A DNA stretch of 64,000 nt from Nannobrachium achirus (GCA_963921795.1 OY997645.1:20469810-20533809), one strand, 5' to 3'; shown: positions 31,969 through 45,545, numbered from the stretch's first letter. The notes: a model not told the origin generated them from the letters alone. Program-made: numbers and translations.

Positions 31969-33184
31969 GTCTAAGGCTCTCCGAAATCATGATCGGATCC
32001 AAGAATCTGGCATTCGGTAGGGCTCTAATGCTTATAAGCACCCACAGCAATTTGAAGAAAAGATGCAGTAGACTGCACACCAACACCTGAAAAAAGGTTT
32101 ACTCTCCGCTTATATTTGAGGTCCCCCGTCTCCCCCTCCCTTTTAATAAAAGCTGTGTTGTAGTGGTATACAGAGCTCTCCACATTTCTCCTCTAACAAG
32201 TAATTGCACACCAACAGAGCTGACGCAAGAAGAGAGGCAATAAAACACACAATTGCTCACGTAAACACTTTCGCAAACCTAAAAATTGGTACCTTTTCCT
32301 CAAACAATGATTTATGGCAGGGGTCTCAAAGGTATTCTCTGTATGTTGGTTTCCTCATGGCTGCACAAAGAAATAGGCTGCTGAAACATAGCTATACAAA
32401 TCTATAGATTCACTCTGGGAACGTGTGTGCATGAAGCCACGAATGTGTATCCGTGTGAGTGCGTGCACAGCTACACGTTATGCCATTTTAGACAGGAACA
32501 AAAATGATAAAGCATATTCACAGAGATGCTAAAATACATAAGCCATTCATCCACCGAGAGAACAGATGTGGCCACGCTAGCGTAATTCATGGAGCTATAG
32601 TTCTGCAACAATACAATGTTGGAACTATTTATTGAATACTGCGCTTATTTAAAGGTCTATTGTTTGATTTATGTGAGGGCATTTTTCTTACATCCTTTGA
32701 GAACATTAATTTATGGCATGCTAATTGAGACCAGCGCACAGTGTGCTCGTGAATATACCAAGAGAATTGTTTGGAACATTTCCACAACATAAATCATCTG
32801 ACTGGCTGCCTCTGATAATGCCCAATAATCAGAAGCAATATGTATGAATATTTATGCAAGTTTACATATTCATAATAATGTTACAGACATTGCAGGTAAA
32901 GTCATGTCTAATCTAACTGCACTGTAAACACTGTTGGAAAGTATTTAATAAACACCTCCTAACATGACATTAAGTTGTTTCCATTACCTGGATAAAAGTG
33001 TTGGGAGTGCTAACCCACATTCTTTGTTTTATGCAATTGTTAGGTAATTAAAATAAAAGATTACTTTCAGAGATTAGTTTAAGCAATCGTTTTTTCATTT
33101 AACCATCTGCCACTGAAACTGAAAATATCTATTGCTAGAAACAAAAACAAAACAAAAGTATCAGCAGGGACGTTTCACGGCAAC
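31969..33184. other. slc36a4 intron 3, nothing recognised
   Basis: AT-rich intronic DNA with no exon, RNA gene or element ends that I can support. Confidence 0.35.
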
Positions 33185-33470
33185 TCACTGCGTTCATGAT
33201 TTGAAGCATTTTTGTTCAAAAGCCAAATTTAGATAGAAATCTTCGCCAATCAGGATGGAATATGAAAAATCTGACAGATTTTAACAATTCGAGGTAGAGG
33301 TTCTGCTCTGGCATCCAGGGAGTGTGTGGGCACAGTTTCATTGCGATCAGGCCAACGGTGCCGGAGATTAGCTGCTTAGCGTAGACAAACTGACACACAC
33401 AGACGGGACACCGGACAGGGTGCAAAACATAGACTCGGACATGCCTTCGGCCTGGCGGAGACAATGACAT
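33185..33470. repeat. Unclassified interspersed repeat (CTTGATCACATG-type group)
   Basis: Contains CGTTCATGATTTGAAGCATT, AGGATGGAATATGAAAAATC and GACACACACAGACGGGACA. Relatives at 16620-16830 and 29220-29510. Confidence 0.5.
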
Positions 33471-34045
33471 TATTTGTCGCGGTAATACAGTAATAATGAA
33501 TAAATCTAAATATTATTATGGTTCAGGTACATTTACATTGCATTTCATTTTCATCTACATCAGAGGCAGTGCCACAATTTTGGTACTTTTTCAGTTTTTC
33601 TTGGAGTCTACTGTACTTTTCTCTTCCCTGTGAATTGACTATTTTTCAGTTTCGTATTGAAAGCTGCAAGCCTCAGCTTTCAATACGAATCAGACATGAT
33701 TGATCAAGTAACTCCCATCACATCCACCTATTCAATTCACCGAATCGGTGTGTGTCTGTATGTCTGTCTATGTGTCCCAGGCATTTGCCACAAACTCAGC
33801 GTGTGGGATACACATGGCGATCCCATGGCGAGTTGGAATTTGGTCGGACCGACGGTTTACGAGAACCGAAAAACCACAAATTATCTGTACTGTATGTCAT
33901 TGTACCTCAACATAAACACAGCAGCATGCTGATTATTGGATAATGTTTGGTTGAATTCACTCATTTTGGTGAATCAACATCCGATTTCAAATTGTAAGGG
34001 TTGTGTGTTGGATTTTGTTGCACGCTGATTTATACTTGCTCTACA
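33471..34045. other. slc36a4 intron 3, nothing recognised
   Basis: A small palindrome CAGTTTCGTATTGAAAGCTG/CAGCTTTCAATACGAATCAG lies at about 33647-33692. Otherwise unassigned. Confidence 0.35.
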
Positions 34046-34090
34046 AGCAGATCCACATTCTCAGAAAGCATCGCAGGGCCAGGCATTGTG

Positions 34091-34246
34091 GGGACTGCCC
34101 ATAAGTCCGAAGGTTCACTTGTCAGAAGGTTCATTAGTCCGAATTTAGTTTGGGTTACTGAGGTTAAGGTTAGGGTTAGGGTTAGAGTTAGGCATAGTAT
34201 TCTTAACAAATTCGTACTAATGAACCTTCGGACCAATGCCATGGCA
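34091..34246. mobile_element. Short element with telomere-like core and 12-bp duplication
   Basis: 156 bp between direct repeats CCAGGCATTGTG (34079-34090 and 34247-34258). It has inverted arms AAGGTTCATTAGTCCGAAT / TTCGTACTAATGAACCTTCG around GGTTAGGGTTAGGGTTAGAG. It splits a hairpin module (left TCTACAAG...GCATCG at 34040-34072, right GAGCTTGTAGATCTGC at 34258-34274). Confidence 0.65.
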
Positions 34247-34257
34247 CCAGGCATTGT

Positions 34258-34274
34258 GAGCTTGTAGATCTGCT
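34258..34274. repeat. Hairpin module, right half only (H11)
   Basis: GAGCTTGTAGATCTGCT, separated from a possible left half by the element at 34091-34246. Confidence 0.7.
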
Positions 34275-34861
34275 TAATAAAAAATGGTAGACTAGTAAAC
34301 TAAACTAGACTTACAAAATCATAGTTTAACAGTGAATGTGTGCGTGCGTGCGTGCGTGCGTGCGTGCTTGTAGGTAGTTTAAAGTGATAGTTCACCTATT
34401 TTTGACATAAAGCTGTGTGAAATACTTGCCATTAAAACAGTGGTTAAAAATGTATTAATTGATTACCAGAGTCCCGTGGTCAGAGTTCTGGTCAGTTTCT
34501 AATGAATATTAAGTAGTTCCAATGGGTTGGGGGCCATTTGGCGTGGCCCAATCATCGAAAATAGATTAACCCACAAAACTAGCGTCATTTGTATTGTTAG
34601 CCTATTTCTACCATATAGAGCGAGGTTTCGTTCTGATCAGCTGCCTGCAAAGCACCTTGTTTTGGGGAAATACGTTGCAGCTGTGTAGTGATACTGGACA
34701 CAAAAAAATAGTACCATGTGACAGAGGGGTCAAAGTTGAACGAAAGTTGGTCAATTTGGTAGAAATATGTCAACAATACAAATGAAGCTAGTTTTGTGGA
34801 TTCATCTATTTTTAATGATTGGGCCATGAGCCCCTGCCAAATCGGGTCCATGCTCAATCTC

Positions 34862-35030
34862 CCTCAGCCCTATGTTCCCTCAGCCTTATGTTCCCTCAGC
34901 CTTATGTTCCCTCAACCCTATGTTCCCTCAGCCTTATGTTCCCTCAGCCCTATGTTCCCTCAGCCCTATGTTCCCTCATCCCAAAATAGGACCCTATGTT
35001 CCCTCAGCCCTATGTTCCCTCAGACCAAAA
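34862..35030. repeat. 16-bp minisatellite (CCCTCAGCCCTATGTT)
   Basis: About ten units of CCCTCAGCCCTATGTT with small changes, spaced by a CCCAAAATAGGA interruption. The inverted counterpart lies at 35655-35865. Confidence 0.92.
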
Positions 35031-35091
35031 ACCTCAGTCCCCCATGGCATTGTTTCCGACGTCTCATTGTTCTGACGCCCCATTTGTCCGA

Positions 35092-35345
35092 TGCTGGTGA
35101 ATGCTAACCTGGTGAATGCTAACCTGGTGAATGCTAACCTGCCGACGCTGTTGAATGCTAACCTGGTGAATACTAACCTGGTGAATGCTGACCTGCCAAC
35201 GCTGGTGTATGCTAACCCGTGAATGCAGACCTGCCGACACTGGTGAATGCTAACCTTTTGAATGCTGGCGAATGCTAACCTTGTGAATGCTGACCTGCCG
35301 ATGCTGGTGAATGCTAACCTGGTGAATGTTAACCTGAAGAATGCT
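35092..35345. repeat. 15-bp minisatellite (CTGGTGAATGCTAAC)
   Basis: About fifteen variable units of CTGGTGAATGCTAAC and CTGCCGACG, in the centre of the nested palindrome. Confidence 0.88.
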
Positions 35346-35654
35346 AACTCTTTATATGCCCATATATGGAGATCCCTGATGTCATCATTATTAAGGCCAT
35401 ATCTGTGAATGCATGGGTAACAGGGATCTCCATATATGGGTAACTGGTCCGATATATATTAATAAAGGATAACATAAATTAAAAGTTCACATATGGGTAT
35501 TCCCAGATGATGCCCTGTTAGGGGAACCACACCAACAGAATCCATATATGGCCAAGACATGGTGGCCAAGACAGATGGCGTGACCTTGCCCAGTAAGACG
35601 CCCTTAATGGGACATCGGAACAATGAGATGTCGGACCAATGCCATGGCACCGTC

Positions 35655-35865
35655 TATTTTGGGCTGAGGGAACATAGGGTCTATTTTTGGGTTGAGGGAA
35701 CATAGGGCTGAGGGAACATAGGGTCTATTTTGGAACTGAGGGAACATAGGGCTGGGGGGAACATAGGGTATAATAAATTGTTAGGGAGTGAGGGAACATA
35801 GGGCTGAGGGAACATAAGGCTGAGGGAACATAGGGCTGAGGGAACATAGGGCTGAGGGAGCTTGA
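35655..35865. repeat. 16-bp minisatellite, inverted arm
   Basis: Units GGGCTGAGGGAACATA, the complement of 34862-35030, including the TATTTTGGG interruption. Confidence 0.92.
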
Positions 35866-36028
35866 GCATGACCCCGCCAAATCACCGGAACTACTTTATA
35901 TTCATCTACAACTGACCAGAACTCTGACCACGGGACTCTGGTAATGAATTAATACATTTGTAACCACTATTTTAATGGCAAGTATTTCACACAGCTTCAT
36001 GTCAAAAATAGGTGAACTATCACTTTAA

Positions 36029-36555
36029 GAAATGCTTGGGAAAGTGTAGTTTATGTGGACATTAACACAGTTTATTTATAAAATAGCATTTCTAATGAAC
36101 AACTATTTGATGCAGACAACAGCACAACACCACCACCATGCTACTGAGAAATGTAAAACTATTAACATAGCAGCCCAACAATGCCTACTGGATGTTACAA
36201 AGCTTCAAACTGTAAGTTTACAATATGAACAAACTATCTTCAGTTTAAAATTCTGTCCTCCTATGCTTCGTGCTGGAACTCGGCTCATTAGCCTTCTGCT
36301 TAGTTTCATCCAGAGCTTGAGAGAGAGTTTTACTACACAAAGATATTCATATAATGTTCAATCATTTATTGCCAAATCCAACAAAATTGATTTAGGGTTT
36401 TAGATAAAAACATCAAACCATCACCAGCCTCTCTGTATTCTCCTAGTGCAAGCTACTAGGCCGCGTACAAGCATAAAGCAGAAATGTATTTAACAGATGT
36501 GCAATTAGTAGAATAACAAGGATTAAAAACAAAATCATATCAAGGAGATCTTACA
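36029..36555. other. slc36a4 intron 3, nothing recognised
   Basis: AT-rich. No gene or element signal. Confidence 0.35.
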
Positions 36556-38663
<2,108 letters not shown>

Positions 38664-39093
38664 AGCTATACTGTGTAAGTTGCTCAACTAGTGGTCAGTA
38701 GCTCTATAGCAAACCGCGTCTGCCTCCACCTCGCCAACATCTATCTTTAGAGGGGTCCCTGGTTCCTGTGCGTTCAGGCATTCCGGAGAAACGGACTCCG
38801 AGTATAGAGACACACGGGCGCCTACAAATATGGCCGCCCTATTGTGATAGCGACCCCACTTCAAGATGCGCTGTGATTGGCCGGCAGTGTATAACCCTCG
38901 CTGTGATTGGCCGGTAGTGTATGATGACATAATTTTTCCGCGAAAAACGGGGCCCGGTCAGGATCATAGAAAACATATAAAGAGAAGGCTTTAGAAGCTG
39001 AAAATAACGGAGTGGGTGTTCTAAAACTTTAGCGATTTAACAGTTAGGACAATTTTAAGATTTGTTTTATAAAAAAAGTTACATGGTATAACT
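38664..39093. mobile_element. TTAA-type element (AGCTATACTGTGTAAGTT)
   Basis: TTAA at 38660-38663 and 39094-39097. Ends AGCTATACTGTGTAAGTT and AAGTTACATGGTATAACT. Interior CpG-richer with a direct repeat GCTGTGATTGGCCGG. Shares its right TTAA with the next element. Confidence 0.75.
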
Positions 39094-39097
39094 TTAA

Positions 39098-39892
39098 AGG
39101 AGACATCCAGACCAAAACACATATAGGGTTAAATCTGCCTTTTATCATACCCCTTCATACCTGCTTTAGTCGAATTTTTTCATAGCTGCCCCTGTTGCTA
39201 GATTTCGGCTGCCCCTGTTGCTAGATTTCGCGGGCTCTCTCATAACTAACACAGTGGATTGTCCTTAGGCTAGTGCAGTCATTTCTTGAGCTTCAAAGTT
39301 AGTATTTTTTTATTGGATTGTGTTTACACAACGTCCTGAGACGAACCACACCGCTGTTTTGACCTCACAGGCACCCTTACTTGTCAAACAGACCCCTCCC
39401 TCCCTCCCTTTCTAGCCTCTCCTCTCCCTGCTCTGGTGCAGAGCAGAAGCCGTTTGACAAGTAAGGGTGCCTGTGAGGTCAAAACAGCGGTGTGGTTCGT
39501 CTCAGGACGTTGTGTAAACACAATCCAATAAAAAACTAGACCAGGTCAACCTGGTTGTGCCAGACCCCCTGTCTGTCATCATCATTTATGACATCATGCC
39601 TTTTGTAGGCATGTCATCATCATGTCATCATATATACCCTTTATATAGAAAACCCGGACAGACCGACATTTGCTTATGTAGGCCTACCCATTTCATGGGT
39701 CTGGCAAATACTAACTTTGAAGCTCAAGAAATGACCGCACTAGCCTAAGGACAATCCACTGTGTTAGTTATGAGAGAGCCCGCAAAATCTAGCAACAGGG
39801 GCAGCTATGAAAAAAATCGACTAAAGCAGGTATGAAGGGGTATGATAAAAGGCAGATTTAACCCTATATGTGTTTTGGTCTGGATGTCTCCT
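39098..39892. mobile_element. TTAA-type long foldback (AGGAGACATCCAGACC)
   Basis: 795 bp. TTAA at 39094-39097 and 39893-39896. Ends AGGAGACATCCAGACCAAAA / TTTTGGTCTGGATGTCTCCT. Arms of about 210-350 bp include ACTTACACAGTGGATTGTCC-like and ACAACGTCCTGAGACGAACC stretches. The spacer holds a C-rich tract (39388-39430). Confidence 0.88.
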
Positions 39893-40469
39893 TTAAAGTA
39901 TGAATCCCGTTTTCGGGAGGAATGCCCATATATGGACATATAGTCTCATGTGGTCTATGATGTCAGACATCTCCATATTTGGGAAGAGTTAATATTAACC
40001 ACTGACTTTAATTAAAGTCAGTGGGGGAAATTAATTCACTAGTAAATTAATATCAATTAAACAATACAACTTTTCTCTTAGCAAATTCCTGATGGAGCCG
40101 GTCGATTTGACATATGGCGCGAGTGTGTGGTGCGAAAACTGTGGGAGGAGTAGGCGTTAAACTTTTAGTTACTCTAGAAACAGAGAATAACATTTCCCCA
40201 GAACTATAGTCTGGTTGCCCTGCTGGGCAACCACACTAATTACAAAAACAAATGTGTTGCTACACTGTACATGTACTGTACAACACAAGGAAGTGTTCCC
40301 GGCCTGAGGGGTAAAAGCACAAAAATGTGTTCCAGTCCATAATGGGTTGAATCAAGGTGAAAGCTAGATCAAGTGTCTAATGACATACGGGAAAAAAAAC
40401 TTCAATCCAATCAAACCAATGGGATGTGTAAAGATGTATGGTGGTTGAGTAGTGGCGTGAAAGTCTTAC

Positions 40470-40596
40470 GTGATGCCTTGGTGTTTGTTCAGCTCATACT
40501 GCTGGACAGGAAGGAGCTCTGGGTCATGGTCCTCATCGGAAATCTCCTCTGAAGCCACGCTATGGTTCTCAATGAGTGGGGTCATCACCTCCATGT
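40470..40596 (-). CDS. slc36a4: slc36a4 coding exon 2
   Basis: 127 nt (residues 8-50). Acceptor CCACGCTAG|ACATGGAG, donor GCATCAC|GTAAG. It encodes MEVMTPLIENHSVASEEISD, then EDHDPELLPVQQYELNKHQG and IT. The acidic, cytosolic N-terminal tail with ELLPVQ is specific to the SLC36A4 subfamily (DMDVMRPLI and ELLPVQ in the human protein), which is why A4 is preferred over A1-A3. An internal Met at the start of this exon is a possible alternative start. Confidence 0.95.
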
Positions 40597-42037
40597 CTAG
40601 CGTGGGTTAGCACAAAGTCATTATTAATCCTTGTAGTGCAGTGCTTTTCAACTGGCTTCACACTGGCTGACATACTTTACACTTTCTCTCCGGGGCAGTC
40701 ATAGTTATTGATCAAATAACAAAAGAATGTGAAAGGTATGGGGTTCTGTGAATGAACATGTCTCTTGAGAGAAAACAGACGTAGCCCCTGGAGCTAAACA
40801 TAAAGGTCTCTAATTTATTTCAACTGACTTAAAACGCTTTTCAAAGGTTTACTGCATACCTTGACCTTTCATAAGATAAAACACTCTTTCCTGTAGGTTA
40901 AAGGCCCTCTGTTCCCTCTCTGTTGTTCAGCCTTGATCAATATTATTTATTGCATTCTGGTGACTTCTTACGACAACCCTCTTGTTTTGTCCCAACTGCT
41001 ATTGTACTAGGTAAAAAAAAAAGATTACATTGGATACAAACTGTCCAAAGTGGCTACTCGTTTTACAAAAACCTTTTCCCCCACACTGCTTCAGGATATG
41101 TGCACATGAACAGTTACAGAAACAAGTAGTTCTGGCCATAATACCTAACAAAAGGTGCATTGGACAGATGAGAAGGTTTTCCAATTATGTTCAGACCCAT
41201 CCTTAGAATGCAGGTGTTATCAATATCACAGATGCAAGGCAGATCCTGACCAGTGATTCTTCTGCTGTTTTTACTACCACATATAGCTCCCATCTGTCAT
41301 CAGGGAGAAGTTTCCATGAATCCATACCACAGTGTGATGGAGAATGTGACAACACTCTCTATCACAGCTCTGTAAAAGTCACTAGTCACTGCCTTTGACA
41401 CCTTGGCTTCAACTTCTTAAGTTGTCATACAGTAGAAAGGACAATCATTGATGGATTGTTGAGAAGTGTTTCTTGAGCACAAAAAGCATTAGTATAAATG
41501 CAAAAAGATATATTATTATTATTATCATCATAATGATCTTCCTTGTGGAAATCTGCTTTCCCATGCATGTACAACTTTGCACATAAATGTCCAGTCCTAT
41601 GCTGATAGTCCTGACAGTGGCAATACAGCAACTGTCTTTGAAAACTGAAAAGTGCTACTGCTACACTTTTCAACAATACGTGAATTTAAATATTTAATTT
41701 GCTCCCCTCCGGCTGCTGAAACAAACATGCACAAAATGACCATTATCATTGCCAACAAACTGTGTAAAGTAAGAGAAAAACAAATATCAGATCATATTCT
41801 TATCCAAATGTGTGTCCAATGTAAACAAGCCATTGTGCTTTCTTGGGTTAAACTGTACTGTCCTGTCTGTGCTACGTGCTTATCCTGTATGAACTTCAAG
41901 TATTCAATCAAGCTTCTAAAACATCTAGAATTGGTCTTTATTTGCACCAAGTTCAGAAACTCTGTGCAAGTCAATATGTGATGATACTAGGCTATGATAA
42001 AGGGGGAAATTAGTCCTATAATTTTATGGGTTCTAAT
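40597..42037. other. slc36a4 intron 1, part
   Basis: Unassigned AT-rich DNA. A G(A)n tract is at about 41012. No gene signal. Confidence 0.35.
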
Positions 42038-42457
42038 CAGGGCAGGAATTTCATGGAGGCCATGAAGGCCATTGCCCCTCAGTTTGGCCTCACACCAATG
42101 CCATGACCTGAGGCCACAGTGGCCTTAATGCCACAGCTGAGTGTACCACTTTCTCCTCTGCCTCTCTCTTGTCAATATACTGTATGTAGACAGTACATCG
42201 GTGTCTCTTGTCATGTAGACACCAGTGTCTTTTGTTGAGAATCTGATATCTTAACTCCTTAAAACCAATCCAGTGACTTTGATTTATGTATTTCACTGCA
42301 GATTAGGTTATCATCCCTAACCCTTACATTCATCAAATTCATCAAATTGTTTTATTTGATGACCTTCCAGTCCTGGCATTTGGTCTTTGTGCCCTCAAAA
42401 AATGACAACACAAAAGGCCAAGTGGCCTTTCCCCTAAAATGTCGAAATTCCAGGACA
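42038..42457. mobile_element. hAT-like MITE (CAGGGCAGGAATTTC)
   Basis: Left end CAGGGCAGGAATTTCATGG, right end about GTCGAAATTCCAGGACAG. The interior has CATGACCTGAGGCCACAGTG and CTGGCATTTGG.CTTTGTGCC. A second copy at about 60455-60846 ends CGAAATTCCTGCCCTG. It sits 170 bp from coding exon 1. Confidence 0.65.
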
Positions 42458-42625
42458 GGTTATGGTAGACTAGAGTTTCGAGGTGCTGTGTGGGAGTCTG
42501 GGAGAATTAGTCAAAACCTACCGTTGCAATATTCCCTGCGAGTATCACGGTATGTCGATCTAATACTAAAAATCTCAACATCAGCACCACTTTGGTTTGG
42601 GTGGAGGAGGGGTGGATGAGTTTAC

Positions 42626-42647
42626 CTAATTGTTGCGACGTCCCCAT
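42626..42647 (-). CDS. slc36a4: slc36a4 coding exon 1 (start codon)
   Basis: 22 coding nt: ATG at 42647-42645, encoding MGTSQQL and the first base of Asp. Donor CAATTAG|GTAAAC. Joined to exon 2 it gives MGTSQQLDMEVMTPLI, which lines up with EELDMDVMRPLI in human SLC36A4. The short first exon, the exact phase and the conserved LDM support this start. An in-frame open stretch continues upstream to 42850 but contains no family similarity. Confidence 0.88.
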
Positions 42648-43409
42648 CCTGCGCCGAACACCTGCTGAGCCACTGACTGACAGACAGAGGCTGTCCTCCT
42701 GGTTTGTTTATAGGCCACAGTCGCTGGAAGAAGGGCTTGGACAGAGGCAGCAGCTCTTGGCCTTGTTGTAGATGTTATTAAGGAAACAATTATGGGAAAC
42801 CAACATGGATAGTCTTGGAAAATGACGTGCCTCCGGGCAAGCAGCACCAAACATTATCAACTTAAAAAAGACAGGCTTTCCAGGGCGCTGTAAGAAGGGA
42901 ATATCAGGATGCGGTGTTAATGTAGCCTGACTAGGTAATAAACAACAACATTACCCAGCCAGGTCTTGATATAGTCTATTTCGGTACTATATTCCTTTTC
43001 CTCGACACATTTGGTTGCTGTCAGAAGGAAGCCAGACAGGCAGCCTTGATTGAGAACGTCGTTTCAATAAACGGACCAGTGTCCTATAAATCACAGCTTA
43101 TCATTTGCTTGGATAACAGAGCCCTGTGTGTGACACTGCTCCAGTTAGTATTATGGTCCGTGTGAAAAGACGTGTTTCTCTTGACAAACTCTTGAAGTAG
43201 CCGGAGCGATTATCCATCGATGTTGATCAATAATTCATGGTTGTCCTCTTGTATGAGAATGAATTACGAGGTTAATATTCCACGGATTAAAAGGCAGACA
43301 GTCAGACCAGGGCATCTCTTCCTGATGAGCCGACGAAAACTGTGCGAGTGTGAGACGTCACACGCCCGCCTCCGCACATAAGGGGACTCTTAAAGGGACC
43401 GTGACTACT
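42648..43409 (-). promoter_or_regulatory. slc36a4: slc36a4 5' UTR and putative promoter
   Basis: On the minus strand, 43410 to 42648 leads into the start codon. A GC box (CGCCCGCCTCC at 43363-43373, plus strand) and a CRE-like GACGTCAC (43354-43361) lie next to each other with local CpGs. No TATA box is evident. The transcription start is not visible in sequence; 43200-43350 is the likely zone. A composite hAT (43418-44032) was inserted just upstream of these motifs. Confidence 0.4.
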
Positions 43410-43555
43410 GTACATGTCAGGGGTGTCGTACCAAATGCTGGGCCCTGGGTACAAGGATTAACTGCGGGCCCCCCATGAATGTTCTTCATAGGGGGAGGGG
43501 TTTAACCAGACTGGGAACGCATTATCACACATTATTTTGTGCTTTAACTATTGAA

Positions 43556-43623
43556 AAATAGCAGATATCTCACAGTGCGGCACCGAGTGCTGCGCTGCCA
43601 GCGTGTAGATCTGCTATTTTTGA
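43556..43623. repeat. Dispersed hairpin module, copy H12
   Basis: AAAAATAGCAGATAT ... GTGTAGATCTGCTATTTTT; the left arm has lost ACAAG. Confidence 0.85.
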
Positions 43624-43859
43624 AAAATCTTGAAAATGTATCTTTGAATATTTCAAATCCTTCTAAGGTTTTCTGAAAAACCTACGTTTCTATGTCAGTG
43701 GTGCTCAAACGTTTTCATGTGAAGGACCCCCAAAATGATTTGTATTTGGCCTCTCAAAATTTTGAATTCCAGGGACCCCCCAGAAGCAAAATTTGAGTTA
43801 CAAATGTTCGCTTAAAAAATACATATATTCAAAGATTTGCACACATTTTCACGACTTTT

Positions 43860-43942
43860 CAAAAATAGCAGATCTACAAGCTCGCAGCGTGGCACTCTGT
43901 GCCGCGCTGTGCCGCGCTGTGAGCTCGTATATCTGCTATTTT
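43860..43942. repeat. Dispersed hairpin module, copy H13
   Basis: AAAAATAGCAGATCTACAAG ... CTCGTATATCTGCTATTTTT; the centre contains a tandem duplication of GTGCCGCGCT. Confidence 0.88.
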
Positions 43943-44040
43943 TCAATAGCTAAAGTATAAAATAATTAAGGACCCTCCACCTTGGGCCCTGGTTACTCCC
44001 CCCCCCCCCCCCCCCCCCTTGTGACGCCCCTGCTACATGT

Positions 44041-44809
44041 TTACAATTCCTCTGTCAGGTGTGAGGTGCTGTACATGATGTATGTGAACCCTATATGGTG
44101 TGATCTCATTAGAATCTGGTTGTCCCCCTGGCTGGCTGACTGCTGGGAGTCCATTTCTACAGGGCCCCAATGTCATTGTAGTGAGAAACTGTCTCGAAGT
44201 AACTATTTATTATTTCCAAATATCAGGCATACTAGTATCTAAAAATAATACTTGGAAAAAGGTATCTCTCAGAGACCTGCTACAGCCTGCACTTGATTTA
44301 GCTCTAGAATGTCTGTGAGCTTATCTTACATACATTTCATGTATTCTAAATACACAGCCATAGATCGGTCACTATATCCGGTTAGCAGACTGACCTCTGC
44401 GGCATAAATGTTGTCAGCGCTAGTGTCTGCAATAATTAATTCCTAAGACTTCGAGTCAGATATTGTCCTCTAGTTTCATATCCATTTGAAGGTTCTGGCA
44501 GAAAACGTAGTAAAATATCTCCACTTTTCCACGAGATTCACACGGATGACATTCTCTGCCAGCGACGGGGCCCGGACCTGAAATGACAGCTGGACTGAAC
44601 ATATGAAAACCTCCTTTGGGAACAGTCTATGTTTGGGGAAGACACAAATGTATGGGCACATGAATTGACAGGTGCGTTGAGATTGGTGTGGGGTAATTAA
44701 TCACACCATTGTGCTTCCCAAAGGAAGCTTATTATGTTCAGTCCTGCACTCATTCCGGGCCCCTCGCCTGAGAGAATGTCATCCGTGTGCAGCTCCCGAA
44801 CCCATAGAC
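44041..44809. other. Intergenic, nothing recognised
   Basis: Upstream flank of slc36a4. No exon or element ends seen. Confidence 0.35.
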
Positions 44810-45268
44810 CAGGGGTCTTCAACAAAACCCCCTAGGGGGTCCTCAGAGTTACTACAGGGGGTCCTCCAAATCTTTGTGTGACTTTTTTTTCCTCCTTTTT
44901 TATATTAACCACTTGAACCTGAGAACTTTGGCCAAAAATAGAAGATCTACAAGCTCACAACGCCCTGCGCTGCGAGGCGTTGTGAGCTTGTCGATCGGCT
45001 ATTTTCGGCGAAGATGTTTATTGTAGAGGAGAAAAAGAGCAGACTAAGTACAGAGTGAAAGGTCAAGTTTAAGTAGGCTATTGACGGTTCAAGTGGTTAA
45101 ATATCTGAAAACACAAATTGACATGAATCCAAAATACATTGATGATTGTGCTGTCAAACGATGAAACTATATGGAATCTATGAGAAGGTTGTGGGGGTCC
45201 ATTCTTCATCTCTCTCTCTCTTTCTCTCAACTAAGGGGTCCTTGGCCTGAAAACGTTGAAGACCCCTG
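44810..45268. mobile_element. hAT-type MITE (CAGGGGTCTTCAAC family)
   Basis: 459 bp. Duplications CCATAGAC (44802-44809) and CCATAGAT (45269-45276), 7 of 8. Ends CAGGGGTCTTCAACAAAACC and AACGTTGAAGACCCCTG. Carries hairpin H14. Confidence 0.9.
44935..45006. repeat. Dispersed hairpin module, copy H14
   Basis: AAAAATAGAAGATCTACAAG ... CTTGTCGATCGGCTATTTTC, with a perfect inner stem CTCACAACGCC/GGCGTTGTGAG. Confidence 0.9.
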
Positions 45269-45413
45269 CCATAGATCCGCACAGGCTGGACCGAGAACAG
45301 GACAGCAATATAGTCCTCAACCAGGCCCAAGTGGGCCAATGCCACAGTAAGTAAGGCATAATTATTCTCAGTTTATATGAGATACTTTAATGGTTTCCTG
45401 TTGAAATAAGCTT

Positions 45414-45535
45414 AGTCTTTTCATGGATCTCCTTTTAGTAGACCTTGTACCAGTGAACTGTACCGTCATGAATCTGTACATTTTCCTATGCAAACTTCTA
45501 ATAAAGCCTTCAATCAATCAATCAATCAGTGAGCC
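45414..45535 (+). mobile_element. LINE 3' end fragment with (CAAT)n tail
   Basis: TTTTCATGGATCTCCTTTTA ... AATAAAGCCTTCAATCAATC. Matches the 3' UTR of the LINE at 22256-23205, here on the plus strand. No coding part. Confidence 0.75.
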
Positions 45536-45545
45536 AGACTCGCTG

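Larger units (their letters stand above)
34383..36024. mobile_element. Large TTAA foldback with nested palindromes
   Basis: 1642 bp. TTAA at 34379-34382 and 36025-36028. Ends AGTGATAGTTCACCTATTTT and its complement, with arms of about 150 bp that share CAGAGTCCCGTGGTCAGAGT. Between the arms, further inverted pairs are stacked concentrically (see minisatellite entries and findings). No ORF of note. Confidence 0.88.
43418..44032. mobile_element. Composite hAT element with two hairpins, copy 2
   Basis: Flanks GTACATGT (43410-43417) and CTACATGT (44033-44040), 7 of 8 identical. Outer ends CAGGGGTGTCGTACCAAATG and CTTGTGACGCCCCTG. Inside: H12, hAT core, H13, in the same order as 26382-26998. The C run at 43999-44018 marks the GGGCCCTGG...CCCC side. 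Confidence 0.9.

Noticed and set aside
34163-34185. Interstitial telomere from a chromosome fusion (GGTTAGGGTTAGGG)
   Set aside because: Only about three units, enclosed by the inverted arms of a short element with a target duplication, so it is part of that element.
34862-35865. CRISPR-like array from regularly spaced 16-bp repeats
   Set aside because: Units are contiguous minisatellite repeats with an inverted counterpart in a eukaryotic foldback element; there are no unique spacers.
42626-42850. 74-codon minus-strand ORF upstream of and overlapping exon 1
   Set aside because: It is in a different frame from the MGTSQQLDMEV start and ends at the splice donor. It is most likely 5' UTR that happens to be open.
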